Source: SXOA01 sp051004015
Lineage (GTDB): Bacteria; Planctomycetota; Planctomycetia; Pirellulales; Pirellulaceae
DNA: 49,314 bases
Direction: 5' to 3'
Assembly (NCBI GenBank): GCA_051004015.1
Contig: JBPCKT010000153.1
Coordinates: 1-49,314 of the forward strand
Each line of letters starts with the position of its first letter. Position 1 is the stretch's first letter. Position numbers and translations under genes: made by a program. Below are positions 17,968-27,136 of this stretch, in pieces. The notes under the pieces are model-generated. The model saw only the letters and a list, made by a program, of their open reading frames with translations, was not told where the DNA came from and ran no database searches.

Positions 17968-19394
17968 AATCCCGTCTTAGTCTTTCGCAAAATCTCTGCC
18001 ATATCCGCGGCCAGAAAGAACGAGCCGGTGATGCAGATAAGCCCGCTTTCTTCCTGGCAGGCGCGCTGCCAGGCGGCCGAAGGGGTTGGCTCGACAACAA
18101 TCCGGGGCGCGGCCGGCCCGGGGAGTTGCGCGGCGACCTCGCGGGCGATGGATTCCAGCTCAGCCGTCTCCATCGCGCGGGGATTAGTCACATACCGCGT
18201 GAGGATCAGCGTTTCGCACGCGGGCAGCAGCACTCTCAATATCCCAGCCACATCCTTGTCGCGGCTACTGGCGAAGATCAGGGTGGCTCGTTTGCCGGGA
18301 AACTGTTGCCCAAGGACTTGGGCGAGCGCCTGAGCCGATGCCACGTTGTGCGCGACGTCCAGAATGACCGTCGGATTCCGCCCCAGGATCTCGACCCTGG
18401 CGCTGCAGCGCGCCGCGGAGAGTCCCTGGCGGATAGCCGCATCTGGGATGCTCCAATTCTGACGGGAAAGCTGCCGGAGCGCGGCAATCGCCACTGCTGC
18501 GTTCGCGCACTGATGGACGCCGAGCAGACCAATTTCCAGTCCAATTAGTAGTCCGCTCACTCCGTGAGCGGACATGCCTGCACACGGAGTGTGCAGGTTA
18601 CTTTCCCAATAGTCAAATCGCTGCACGTGACCTTCGCCAGAATGACTCACATTCGCAAAGTCAAAATCGCGTCCCCGCTCCGCCAGCGGCGCACTTTGTT
18701 CGCGGGCAGTTTGTTGGATGACCTGTCGCGGCTCATCATCAATTACCCCGGAAACGACCGGCACTCCCGGCTTGATGATGCCCGCCTTTTCCCTGGCGAT
18801 CTCCGTAAGCGTGCCTCCGAGCTGTTTGGTGTGGTCATAACTGATGCTGGTAATCACGCTCACTTCCGGCCGGCAGACGTTGGTGGAATCCAGCCGGCCC
18901 CCCAGTCCCACCTCCAGCACGGCGACATCGACGTGGTGCCTGGCGAAAAAGAGGAATCCCAGAGCGGTCGTGATTTCAAAGAACGTCAGCCCGCCTCCAA
19001 TACCGTCCCCCAAAGCCTCCTCATCCATCCGTTCCACGACGGGCCGCAATTCCTCGGCCAGCGACACAAACTCCACCTCCGGCAGACGGCTTCCATCGAT
19101 CACAAACCGCTCTTCCAGCCGTTCCAGGTGGGGCGAGGTATAGAGCGCCGTCCTATAGCCCGCGGCCTGCAACACCGCCGCGATCATGGCCGCCGTCGAG
19201 CCTTTCCCCTTCGTGCCCGCGATATGGACCGCCCGCAGGGCCAGATGCGGATCCCCCACGCGCGCCAACAGCAACCGCATCCGGTCCAACTTGAACGCCT
19301 CCAAGTTGTACGGCACATGCGCCAGTCGCTCGTAATTGATCCGGCTGTAGAGAAAGTCGAGCGCGGATTTGCGGTCTGATACGTCCGTCGCCAC
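17958..19394 (-). CDS. folC: Bifunctional folylpolyglutamate synthase/dihydrofolate synthase, with a repeat-derived insert
   Basis: A 478-residue Mur-ligase-type enzyme that adds glutamate to dihydropteroate and folates. The P-loop GTKGKGST is at 60-67. FFEITTALGFLFF, VGLGGRLDSTN and SYDHTKQLGGTLTEIAREKAG are classic FolC motifs; VILDVAHN opens the C-terminal domain. Residues about 265-283 (SNLHTPCAGMSAHGVSGLL) are encoded by a palindromic repeat (18547-18602) and lie just before the conserved GVHQCANAA segment. The frame is kept, and the protein is about 50 residues longer than typical FolC. The start is placed at GTG just before the family N-terminus; a TTG 72 bases upstream is also in frame. 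Confidence 0.9.
   Translation of the reverse strand: MATDVSDRKSALDFLYSRINYERLAHVPYNLEAFKLDRMRLLLARVGDPHLALRAVHIAGTKGKGSTAAMIAAVLQAAGYRTALYTSPHLERLEERFVIDGSRLPEVEFVSLAEELRPVVERMDEEALGDGIGGGLTFFEITTALGFLFFARHHVDVAVLEVGLGGRLDSTNVCRPEVSVITSISYDHTKQLGGTLTEIAREKAGIIKPGVPVVSGVIDDEPRQVIQQTAREQSAPLAERGRDFDFANVSHSGEGHVQRFDYWESNLHTPCAGMSAHGVSGLLIGLEIGLLGVHQCANAAVAIAALRQLSRQNWSIPDAAIRQGLSAARCSARVEILGRNPTVILDVAHNVASAQALAQVLGQQFPGKRATLIFASSRDKDVAGILRVLLPACETLILTRYVTNPRAMETAELESIAREVAAQLPGPAAPRIVVEPTPSAAWQRACQEESGLICITGSFFLAADMAEILRKTKTGFEI
18547..18602 (+). repeat. Family 1 double-hairpin repeat, copy 1 (inside folC)
   Basis: AGTA, then hairpin GTCCGCTCAC-TCC-GTGAGCGGAC (18551-18573), then ATG, then hairpin CCTGCACAC-GGA-GTGTGCAGG (18577-18597), then TTACT. 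The outer AGTA and TACT are complementary, so the element can fold as a three-way junction. The apex of hairpin 1 (CACTCCGTG) is the exact reverse complement of the apex of hairpin 2 (CACGGAGTG). It lies in frame, antisense to its own reading, within folC. Confidence 0.85.
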
Positions 19395-19570
19395 ATGCTC
19401 GCCGGGGAGAGAGGAAAGGGGCCTTCCGCCAAGTTTAGCGAACCGCCCCCAAACAAATAGGGGCAAGGCAAGTAGTTGGCAAGAGGCCGAGTTTTGGCGA
19501 TTTAAGCAAGAATCTCTTGGACTTGCTTGACTCCATGGACCCCGCCCACTTCAACTATAGGAGTATGACC

Positions 19571-20422
19571 ATGTTCCCGCTCATCCTGATGCTCCTTACC
19601 GCACCGGATTCGGCCAAGCTGACGCTGGTGCCCAATACGAAGGAGATTCTCCAGCGTGACAATTTACTGTTGCTGACCGTGCTGGAGAACCACAGCATTT
19701 CCGCGGTGAGGCTGTTTGGCGATATGGACTCATTCGGCGGTTGGATTCGCCATGAAATTCAAGATAAGAATGGTAAATGGGTCAAGGTTAAACATTCTGT
19801 TGATCAGATCGGAGTATTCTGCGGCGCGAGAGGTAAATGTATGTTGGACGCCAAATCGACCTACGCCGAGTGTGAGGCGATGCACCGGCGGAGCCTCAAG
19901 GGAGCGTTCCTGTTCGAGACGCCGGGGACTTACAAGATTAGAGCCGTCGCCACGATGCCTTGGGGCGAACTTCCCTCCGAGCCGGTCACAATCACGGTTA
20001 GAAAGCGCGAAGAAACGGACTTACAAAAGATTGAGTCCGTTCCACCCGGGGACTTGTGGGTACTCGCGCTACCCAATCTCGAAACACCGCTGCCTGAAAA
20101 GCTGGTGGAGTTAAAGGCTGTGGGCGGAAACATCGCTTGGACCATCGACCAATGGCAGATGGCCCAAGCCGCCTGCGAGGGGGGTGAATGGAAGGGAACC
20201 CGTGTTACCAAGGAGAAGAACTGCGAGTGGTTGCGCGAAAATATGGCCCCCGTTGCCTATGAGCACTCCCTGGAACATCTGGGGTCGTATTACCGCGCAA
20301 CGAAGCATTGGGAAGGGCTTTCTCGCGTCGTTCCCGCGATGAAATACGACTCGGTGAAGCGGCGGGGATTCATTCGTCAACTTGAACTTTTGACGAAACC
20401 ACCGATGCCGGCGATGCCTTGA
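19571..20422 (+). CDS. Secreted or anchored protein, unknown function
   Basis: A 283-residue protein with a short hydrophobic N-terminus (MFPLILMLLTAPDSAKL) that may be a signal peptide. The start was chosen because AGGAG (19559-19563) lies 7 bases upstream; two earlier in-frame ATGs fit it less well. The first 150 residues look beta-rich and end with TYKIRAVATMPWGELPSEPV, an immunoglobulin-like pattern. Several Cys residues are present (FCGARGKC, AECEAM). The C-terminal half is helical. It is a single gene followed by a hairpin, and I do not recognise the family. Confidence 0.6.
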   Translation: MFPLILMLLTAPDSAKLTLVPNTKEILQRDNLLLLTVLENHSISAVRLFGDMDSFGGWIRHEIQDKNGKWVKVKHSVDQIGVFCGARGKCMLDAKSTYAECEAMHRRSLKGAFLFETPGTYKIRAVATMPWGELPSEPVTITVRKREETDLQKIESVPPGDLWVLALPNLETPLPEKLVELKAVGGNIAWTIDQWQMAQAACEGGEWKGTRVTKEKNCEWLRENMAPVAYEHSLEHLGSYYRATKHWEGLSRVVPAMKYDSVKRRGFIRQLELLTKPPMPAMP

Positions 20423-20468
20423 GACAATCAAAGGGGGGCAATGCGCGGAGCCCTGCCAAGAAACAGAC

Positions 20469-20503
20469 AGGGCCGTCAAGGTGCGGGAACGCTTGACGGC
20501 CCT
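20469..20503 (+). terminator. Hairpin after the 19571-20422 gene
   Basis: AGGGCCGTCAAG (20469-20480) and CTTGACGGCCCT (20492-20503) form a perfect 12-base-pair stem with an 11-base loop, 46 bases after the stop codon. No T-tract follows, so intrinsic termination would be weak. Confidence 0.5.
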
Positions 20504-21129
20504 CTCAGGCGGGAATGAACTGCTGGGCATGGACTCGTGCGACTCTACCCAATCGCAAAAGCCCGGGTGTCCCTATTCCTCAAGGGACAAATTGTGCTGC
20601 ATGAAGGATCCTCCTAAGCGGCGGCTGAAACTGAAACGGGTTCCATCCTTGCCAGGCATCCGGCCTGGCGTCGTCGCTGACGGGAGGTAAAGCAAGGGGC
20701 GTGCCAGACGCCGCGAAGATAGAACCGACGCGAATGCGGAACGACGCAAACACCTGTCCTGTCAAATGTTGCGATAAGCCAACTCCTGGATTCCTGGCCA
20801 GATCTATACGGCAGGCTTCCTTGTACTTATTACACCCGCCGGAAGCATTTACAACCCTGCCACGAACATCAGAATTCACCCTGCCAGGCCAGCGCTGGAG
20901 GATGTCGCAGCCCATTATGCCTCAAGCAGTTCCGTCAATCCTTGCGGCTGACAAAGGTCAGGTTTATAGTGGGCAAACAGCCTTCGCCAGCCGCATTTGC
21001 AGGTTTGCCAATTTTACAAGCCGCGGGATGAACCGGGTGTAATCCGGCAGCGTATTAGGTCCACTGCACGCGCGGCAAATGGCGTCAGGGCTTGAAGTTA
21101 TCGCTCTCCCAGGAATCATTGAATCCCAG
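20504..21129. other. Non-coding stretch of about 630 bases
   Basis: No open frame here has a recognisable product, a ribosome-binding site and a composition like the real genes. A short hairpin is formed by GCCAGG and CCTGGC near 20650-20670. The rest shows no tRNA or obvious structured RNA to my eye. It may hold the remains of a lost gene. Confidence 0.4.
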
Positions 21130-21192
21130 ACTAGCCCGATTCCCAAGCGTGGGAATTCTGCCCTTTTTCCCTCGCTTGCGCGTCGGGCTAGT
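21130..21192. repeat. Nested palindromic repeat upstream of the ABC operon
   Basis: Outer arms ACTAGCCCGA (21130-21139) and TCGGGCTAGT (21183-21192) are exact reverse complements. Inside are a hairpin TTCCCA-AGCG-TGGGAA (21140-21155) and a small CGC-TT-GCG hairpin near 21173-21180. Read on the minus strand it encodes LARRASEG. I recall this string from spurious translations in planctomycete genomes, which suggests a widespread element. It ends 27 bases before the ABC ATPase start. Confidence 0.65.
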
Positions 21193-21218
21193 GTAAAAAC
21201 CCACAAATTCTCCCGTCC

Positions 21219-22145
21219 ATGGCCACTCAATTGGAAGAACCCGTCGCCCTCAAAGCCGCTCCGTCCGCCGGGGACATGGTGATCGAAACGCGGAGCCTGA
21301 CCAAGGTCTTTCGCGACTTCTGGGGCCGTCCCAAGGTCCGTGCTCTCAACGCCTTGGACCTACAGATCCGCAAGGGAGAAATTTTTGGCCTGCTGGGCCC
21401 CAACGGGTCGGGTAAATCGACCACCATCAAGCTTCTGCTGGGGCTGCTGTTCCCCTCCAGTGGGCAGGCCCTGGTGTTTGGCAAGGACGCCACGGATGTC
21501 GCCAAGAACGAACGGATTGGCTACCTGCCGGAAGAGTCCTACCTCTACAAATTCCTGAATGCGGAAGAGACGCTGGACTTTTACGGGCGATTGTTCAATA
21601 TGTCGCCCCAGGTCCGCAAACAGCGGATTGAGCACCTGATTCAACTGGTCGGAATCCAGCATGCCCGCCGTCGCCAATTGCGTGAGTATTCCAAAGGCAT
21701 GACGCGGCGCATCGGTTTGGCCCAGGCCCTCATTAACGACCCTGAGTTGATTCTGCTCGACGAGCCCACATCCGGCCTCGATCCCATCGGGACCCGAGAG
21801 ATGAAGGATCTGATCCTCAAGCTGCGGGACGAAGGAAAAACCGTCCTGATGAGCAGCCACTTGCTGCCGGACGTGCAGGATGTTTGTGACCGCATCGCCA
21901 TCCTGCACCAAGGAGAACTCAAAGAGCTCGGCGCAGTTTCGGAACTGCTGACGGTTCAGGACGTGACGCAGTTCAAAGCCCGCGGCCTATCCCGCGCTGC
22001 GGAGGAGGAGATTCGTGCCGTCATTGCCCGTCACAACGGCGAGCTGCTCAAGGTGGAACATCCCACTCTCTCGCTGGAAGAGCTGTTCCTCAACATCGTC
22101 AAGGACAGCGAGGCCCGACCCGGCCGCCGCGCCCAGCAGAAGTAG
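21219..22145 (+). CDS. ABC transporter ATP-binding protein
   Basis: A 308-residue ABC ATPase. Walker A is GPNGSGKST (60-68), the signature YSKGMTRR starts at 157, Walker B is LILLDEP (177-183) and the switch His lies in LMSSHLL. An N-terminal extension of about 20 residues precedes the domain, and the C-terminal 80 residues form an accessory region. The permease gene follows after 71 bases, and the next two genes overlap by ATGA. It most likely energises that permease. It is a different paralogue from the ATPase at 4025-4951. Confidence 0.9.
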   Translation: MATQLEEPVALKAAPSAGDMVIETRSLTKVFRDFWGRPKVRALNALDLQIRKGEIFGLLGPNGSGKSTTIKLLLGLLFPSSGQALVFGKDATDVAKNERIGYLPEESYLYKFLNAEETLDFYGRLFNMSPQVRKQRIEHLIQLVGIQHARRRQLREYSKGMTRRIGLAQALINDPELILLDEPTSGLDPIGTREMKDLILKLRDEGKTVLMSSHLLPDVQDVCDRIAILHQGELKELGAVSELLTVQDVTQFKARGLSRAAEEEIRAVIARHNGELLKVEHPTLSLEELFLNIVKDSEARPGRRAQQK

Positions 22146-22216
22146 CGAGCCTCGCCTTTCGAGTCCTCCTAAGGATTCACACCCAAGTCAGTTGTCGCAC
22201 CGCTAAAGAGCTTGCA

Positions 22217-24094
22217 ATGCCTTTTGAACATCAGATTACTGAATACTGGGGATGGTTGCTGGGCAACCCCGGGACTGTCCGTCTGCTGGATGCCAGGACA
22301 TGGTCCCAGGTTGGTTTTCTGCTGGGGGCGGCAGGAATCTTGCTCCTTCTGGCGGTGCTCGTGCCCTTTTTGTGGTTCTTGATTGCGGCTATCAAGCACG
22401 GGCCCAGTGAAGGCTTTTACCTCGTCGCCAAGTCGATCTACGGGGCCGTCACCGAGGATTTGCCCGGTTTTTCCCTCCGCCGGACTCTGGCGGTCGCCAA
22501 AGTCGCCGTCCAGGAAGCCATTCGCAACCGCGTGCTTGTCGGCTTTGCCGTGTTTGTGCTGCTGATGCTCTTCGCCGGCTTGTTTCTGGATGTCGACAAC
22601 AGCAACCGGGCCAAGACGTACATCAGCTTTGTGCTCACGACCACGAATTACCTGGTGATGCTGATGGCCCTGTTCCTCAGCGCCTTCAGCATCCCCAACG
22701 ACATCAAAAACAAGACGATTCATACGGTCGTCACCAAGCCGATTCGCGCGGGCGAGATCGTCCTGGGGCGCGTCATCGGATTCTCGGCGGTGGGAACGGT
22801 GATGCTGCTGTTCATGGGGCTCATCAGCTACATCTTCGTCGTCCGCGGCCTGGCCCATACTCACGAGTTGAAAGTGGATAGCTTCGCCACGAAAGCCGAT
22901 GCCACGGGCAAGCGCGAAGGGGTGACGACGCGGGATGCACACCACCGCCACCGCGTCGTCATGGATAAGGACGGGAACATCGAGAATGACGAAACAGTCC
23001 AGGAATACGGTCACTACCACCGGATAGACACAGTCGGAGAGGGCTCGAATCGCACCTACCAGGTCGGCCGCGCGCGGGGCGACCTCATCGCACGCGCGCC
23101 TGTCTTCGGCAAACTGCGCCGGCTGAGTCCCTCCGGCAACCCCACCGAAGAGATTCTGAACGTCGGCGATGAATGGATGTACCGCAGCTTTATCGAGGGG
23201 GGAAACAACCGGGCAGCGGCGATTTGGACGTTCAGCAACGTCACTCCCGAACGATATCCGGACGGCTTGCCGCTGGAAATGAACCTGGCGGTGTTTCGCA
23301 CCTTCAAAGGGAACATTGAAAAGGGAGTGATGGGGGAAGTCACGCTGCGGAACGTCAATCCCGATGCGAAAACGAAGTCTTCGCCCCCCATGTCGTTCGA
23401 ATCGCGAGAGTTCGTCTCGCATCGCTTTCCGATTGATCGCAAATTGAAAATCGGCAAGAACCCGGACGGAACCGACATCACGATGGACATCTTCGACGAC
23501 CTGGTGCATAAAGGCCAGATCGAGGTCTCCATTCGCTGCGTCGATAGTTCGCAGTACTTTGGAGTCGCCCAGCCGGACGTTTATCTCCGTCCCCGCGATA
23601 GCTACTTTTTCGCGAATTTTGCCAAGGGTTATCTCAGCATCTGGCTGCAGATGGTGCTGGTGACGTGTTTCGGCGTCATGTTCAGCACTTTCCTCAGCGG
23701 CCCTGTCGCCATGATGGCGACGCTGTGCGCCATCGGACTCGGGTTTTTCGGTGGACTGGCCCGCGATATTTTGAGCAAGGTGATCATGGGAGGGGGGCCG
23801 ATCGAATCCCTGATTCGCTTGTTGCAGCAGAAAAACACCCAGTCGGATCTGGACGTTTATCGACCCGTGGAATTGACAATCACCTTCATCGACAGGGTAA
23901 CGCTCCTCTCGGTGCAAGGGCTGACGTACATCCTGCCGAATTACGCCAACTTTGACGCCTCACAATTTGTCGCCAACGGATACGACGTCTATCCCGACCT
24001 GGTCGGCCAGCAATTGACGATGGCTGTGCTGTATGCCTTGTCCGCCAGCATCGCGGCTTACTTTTTCTTGAAGACGCGGGAGATCGCAGGATGA
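22217..24094 (+). CDS. ABC-2-type transporter permease with a large extracytoplasmic domain
   Basis: A 625-residue membrane protein. Helices are visible at about 33-58, 108-125, 138-158 and 184-208. A hydrophilic domain of about 260 residues (210-475) follows, and further helices lie at about 474-514 and 602-620. NDIKNKTIHTVVTKPIRAGE after the third helix is characteristic of ABC-2 family permeases, where a similar phrase couples to the ATPase. The extra domain contains HHRHRVVMDKDG and other His-rich, polar stretches. Its TGA overlaps the next gene's ATG. The substrate is unknown. Confidence 0.85.
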   Translation: MPFEHQITEYWGWLLGNPGTVRLLDARTWSQVGFLLGAAGILLLLAVLVPFLWFLIAAIKHGPSEGFYLVAKSIYGAVTEDLPGFSLRRTLAVAKVAVQEAIRNRVLVGFAVFVLLMLFAGLFLDVDNSNRAKTYISFVLTTTNYLVMLMALFLSAFSIPNDIKNKTIHTVVTKPIRAGEIVLGRVIGFSAVGTVMLLFMGLISYIFVVRGLAHTHELKVDSFATKADATGKREGVTTRDAHHRHRVVMDKDGNIENDETVQEYGHYHRIDTVGEGSNRTYQVGRARGDLIARAPVFGKLRRLSPSGNPTEEILNVGDEWMYRSFIEGGNNRAAAIWTFSNVTPERYPDGLPLEMNLAVFRTFKGNIEKGVMGEVTLRNVNPDAKTKSSPPMSFESREFVSHRFPIDRKLKIGKNPDGTDITMDIFDDLVHKGQIEVSIRCVDSSQYFGVAQPDVYLRPRDSYFFANFAKGYLSIWLQMVLVTCFGVMFSTFLSGPVAMMATLCAIGLGFFGGLARDILSKVIMGGGPIESLIRLLQQKNTQSDLDVYRPVELTITFIDRVTLLSVQGLTYILPNYANFDASQFVANGYDVYPDLVGQQLTMAVLYALSASIAAYFFLKTREIAG

Positions 24095-25881
24095 ACTGGA
24101 ATAACGCCTCTTTCGTCCGCAAGGTCATTTACCTGGTGGGGATCGCCGTCCTGCTATTGCCGATTGCCGCGCTCAGCCAGCCGGCGACCGCCGGGCGCGG
24201 GCAGGAGCGTTCCGCGGGGGGCAAGCTGGCGCAGTTACGCGCCGAGTATCGCCTTTCTCAGGCCGAATTGGGTGAGATTGACCCGGCCAGCGAAACCATG
24301 AAGCTCGCCACCCTGGGACTGCGCGGCGTGGCCGTGGACATTCTCTGGTACAAGGCGCTCGACTATCAGAAAAGGAAGGACTTCACCGGCCTGGAGCTGA
24401 CGGTCAAGCAAATCATCCGCTTGCAGCCCAACTTCCTGAAGGTTTGGGACTTTCAGGCGCACAATCTTTCGTACAACTCGTCGGTGGAGTTCGACAGCTA
24501 CCGCGACCGATACGCCTGGGTGAAAAAGGGGATTGATTTCCTCATTCTCGGTACGCACTACAACCTCGATGAGCCGGGGATGCTCTATCAACTGGGTTGG
24601 TTCGTCGGGCACAAGATTGGGACCGCCGACGAGAGCAGACAGTTTCGACGGATGTTCAAGACGGACGAGGACTTGCACACCAGGTTCCGTGAGCAGGGAG
24701 TCGAAGTCGATGAAGGACTAACGCTGTATGACAGCAAGCCCGACAACTGGCTCGTGGGGAAGCTCTGGTTCGACATGGCGGAACGGGCGGCCGAGTTTAA
24801 GTCCATCAGGACCAAGTCCCCGCTCGTCTTTTACAGCGGCGGCCCCATGGCGTCCATTAACGCGGCGTCGGCCATGGAAAAGGACGATGGAGTTTTTGGT
24901 CAGTATGCCAAATTCGCCTGGTCCGTCGGTCACCAGGGCTGGACTCGCTTTGGCAACCGCCAACTTCCTACCTACCTTGGCATCGCCATCCAGCTTAATA
25001 GTCTGGAAGAAATGCAGGAGCGCCACGCGGACATCCAGGCCCAGCTCGATAAGCTAGCGCCTGGAGTGCGCGAGTCTATCCGGAAGGAGAAAATTGCCGC
25101 CCTTCCCAAACGCGAAAAAGAGCTCTGGGACAAGCCGGTCGAGAAGCGAACTCCGGAAGAAGTCATGGTTGCCGGATCGATCTTGCAGTCCATGGTGAAG
25201 CCGTCGAATGACGAAGTCGCCGCTCGAGTGCCCCGAGAAAAGCTGAGCCAGGCCCGTGACATCGCGGATCAATTGCAGCGGCTGGAGAAGGAGCTCGACA
25301 TGACGAACCGGTATCGCGGCACGGTGAACTTTGACTACTGGCGCGCCCGCTGCAATGCCGAGCAGACCGAGGAAGCGCTCCTCGCGCGGAAATTGGTGCA
25401 TGACGCGGAAGCCTTGTTTGAAGGCAACAAGAGCCTCAATGACGCGCGGAAGAACTATGAACAGGCCTGGGACAATTGGGCGATCGTTTACGAGAAGCAT
25501 CCACAGCTCTTCGATTCCATTGAGGCCCAGGAACTGGTGGAAGCGGTCGAACACTATTCCAATCTGCTCGGCTCGCTGGACGTCAAATTCCCGGCCGACT
25601 TCAAACTCAAAAAGCTCTTGGACATGACGCAGCATGGCCAGGAACTTCGAAAGCGGCTGGATACGCTGCAGGCGGCGGCCCCGGAAATCACACCCTCAGA
25701 GCCCAAGGAGAAGAAACCGGAGTCGACCGATAAGCCCATCGAAAAACCCGCGGAGACGACCGGCGAGAAGCCGCTGGAGAAGACGGAGTCCCCGGCCAAG
25801 ATAGAAGAAAAACCGGCTGCCAGACCGAAGATCGGGGAAGTGAAGCCCGCCGCGGACATACCCGCCGCCGAGCCGAAATGA
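24091..25881 (+). CDS. Membrane-anchored helical protein of the ABC operon, unknown function
   Basis: A 596-residue protein with one N-terminal membrane helix or signal (VIYLVGIAVLLLPIAALS). The body is mainly helical and TPR-like in appearance. LGLRGVAVDILWYKALDYQK and IIRLQPNFLKVWDFQAHNLS are distinctive stretches. The last 70 residues are a low-complexity Pro/Lys/Glu tail (EKPAETTGEKPLEKTE). Its ATG overlaps the permease TGA and its TGA overlaps the next ATG, so it is translationally coupled on both sides. It may scaffold or regulate the transporter. I cannot name the family. Confidence 0.65.
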   Translation: MNWNNASFVRKVIYLVGIAVLLLPIAALSQPATAGRGQERSAGGKLAQLRAEYRLSQAELGEIDPASETMKLATLGLRGVAVDILWYKALDYQKRKDFTGLELTVKQIIRLQPNFLKVWDFQAHNLSYNSSVEFDSYRDRYAWVKKGIDFLILGTHYNLDEPGMLYQLGWFVGHKIGTADESRQFRRMFKTDEDLHTRFREQGVEVDEGLTLYDSKPDNWLVGKLWFDMAERAAEFKSIRTKSPLVFYSGGPMASINAASAMEKDDGVFGQYAKFAWSVGHQGWTRFGNRQLPTYLGIAIQLNSLEEMQERHADIQAQLDKLAPGVRESIRKEKIAALPKREKELWDKPVEKRTPEEVMVAGSILQSMVKPSNDEVAARVPREKLSQARDIADQLQRLEKELDMTNRYRGTVNFDYWRARCNAEQTEEALLARKLVHDAEALFEGNKSLNDARKNYEQAWDNWAIVYEKHPQLFDSIEAQELVEAVEHYSNLLGSLDVKFPADFKLKKLLDMTQHGQELRKRLDTLQAAAPEITPSEPKEKKPESTDKPIEKPAETTGEKPLEKTESPAKIEEKPAARPKIGEVKPAADIPAAEPK

Positions 25882-26828
25882 CGCCGCCGAGAATCGTTTC
25901 GCTACTAAGCAGCGCCACGGAAATCCTCTGTGCGCAGGGGCTGCAGGACTCCTTACTCGCGGTCAGCCATGAGTGCGACTTTCCTGGCTCCGTCGCCGGC
26001 AAACCAAGAGCGACTGTTTCCTTCATCGACTCCAGCCGAACCAGCGAGGAGATCGATGAGGAAGTCAAGAGCCGGCTGAGGGCGGGGCTGCCGCTCTACG
26101 GTTTGAACGAGCCGTTGTTGCGGAGCCTCGCGCCGGACTTGATTTTGACCCAGGCCCAGTGCGACGTCTGCGCCATTCGGTTCGACGACGTGCAGGCGTT
26201 GGTTGCATCCGCGCCGGAGCTTTCCCACACTAAGATCCTCAGTCTCAGCCCGTCCTCATTGGACGACATTCTGCAGGATGTGCTCCGCGTGGGAGAAGCG
26301 GTTGGGAATCAAAAACGCGCACGCGGCGTCTGGGACTCCCTGCAGCGGCGTGTCCAGCAGGTTGCCTTGCTCAGCCGTTCATTGGACAGCGTCAGCCGGC
26401 CTCGTGTCGTCTGCATCGAGTGGACAAGCCCCCTGATGATCGCCGGCAACTGGACTCCCGAGCTGATTGCCCTGGCGGGAGGCAAGTGCGGCCTGGCCAC
26501 CGCACGGGAACACAGCCGCTACGTCTCCTGGCAACAGGTTGTTGACTTCGACCCCCAAGTCCTGTGCTTGGCTCCCTGCGGATTTGATTTGCGGCGGTCG
26601 CAGCGCGAAGCGCGCGATCTCCTGGCACTTCCCGGGTGGGAAGCAGTCTCGGCCGTTAATGCGGGACGGGTTTTTGTCCTCGACGGTAACGCCTTGTTCA
26701 ACCGGAGCGGACCGCGAATCGTCGACAGCCTCGAGCTGATGGCCCATCTTCTGCAGCCATCTCATTTTCAAGCGCCAAGCGGCTTTCTGGCGGAGGGCAG
26801 CGCCTGGAGTCGCCTCTCTTTCTGCTAG
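25878..26828 (+). CDS. BtuF-like (cobalamin-type) ABC substrate-binding protein without signal peptide
   Basis: A 316-residue protein of the periplasmic-binding-protein fold found in vitamin B12 and siderophore uptake. IVSLLSSATEILCAQGL and APDLILTQAQCDVCAI (C95, C98) are typical of the cobalamin-binding-protein subgroup; WTSPLMIAGNWTPELIALAGG and AVNAGRVFVLDGN complete the pattern. No signal peptide or lipobox is visible at the chosen ATG, which overlaps the upstream stop. It may therefore act in the cytoplasm or be exported by another route. The operon's ATPase and permease look like an ABC-2 exporter, not a BtuCD importer, so co-location need not mean shared function. Confidence 0.8.
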   Translation: MTPPRIVSLLSSATEILCAQGLQDSLLAVSHECDFPGSVAGKPRATVSFIDSSRTSEEIDEEVKSRLRAGLPLYGLNEPLLRSLAPDLILTQAQCDVCAIRFDDVQALVASAPELSHTKILSLSPSSLDDILQDVLRVGEAVGNQKRARGVWDSLQRRVQQVALLSRSLDSVSRPRVVCIEWTSPLMIAGNWTPELIALAGGKCGLATAREHSRYVSWQQVVDFDPQVLCLAPCGFDLRRSQREARDLLALPGWEAVSAVNAGRVFVLDGNALFNRSGPRIVDSLELMAHLLQPSHFQAPSGFLAEGSAWSRLSFC

Positions 26829-27136
26829 CAATATCTCGCTGGCAGCTCGACTTTGCGGATTGTAGGGTTTGACCAAAGTTTGCGTAGGAGAGCGTCGATA
26901 AGAGGCTTGCCGATTTCCATGTTCGGAGGCTGCGCGCGTGCCGCGCAGCGCCCATGGGGGGTCGGTCAGGGGGGCCTGAAGGACAAATGTAGGACAGAGC
27001 ACTGCTCTTTCCCACAACTTGATTCCAGTCCGTGAAGCCGACGACGGCTTTCGGGAAGGGATCGCCCGGTCTCCCTGACCAGCCACGACCTGTTGGGACT
27101 CAACTCCCAGTGGGCCAAACCCAGGAATGGAAATCG
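26829..27136. other. Non-coding stretch before the TolC-like gene
   Basis: About 308 bases with no credible gene. A GCTGCGCG-CGTGC-CGCGCAGC hairpin lies at 26929-26949. No promoter with convincing -10 and -35 elements was found, though a TTGACC near 26869 could be part of one. Confidence 0.4.

Noticed and set aside
17958..19466. folC as a frameshifted or broken gene because of its odd internal segment
   Set aside because: The frame is continuous and all FolC motifs are present on both sides; the odd segment is an in-frame repeat insertion.
20701..21042. A 113-residue open frame starting at GTG in the long spacer
   Set aside because: No ribosome-binding site, no recognisable domain, composition unlike neighbouring genes.
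20964..21230. A minus-strand gene encoding LARRASEG
   Set aside because: The distinctive residues come from the palindromic repeat at 21130-21192, and the rest matches no family.
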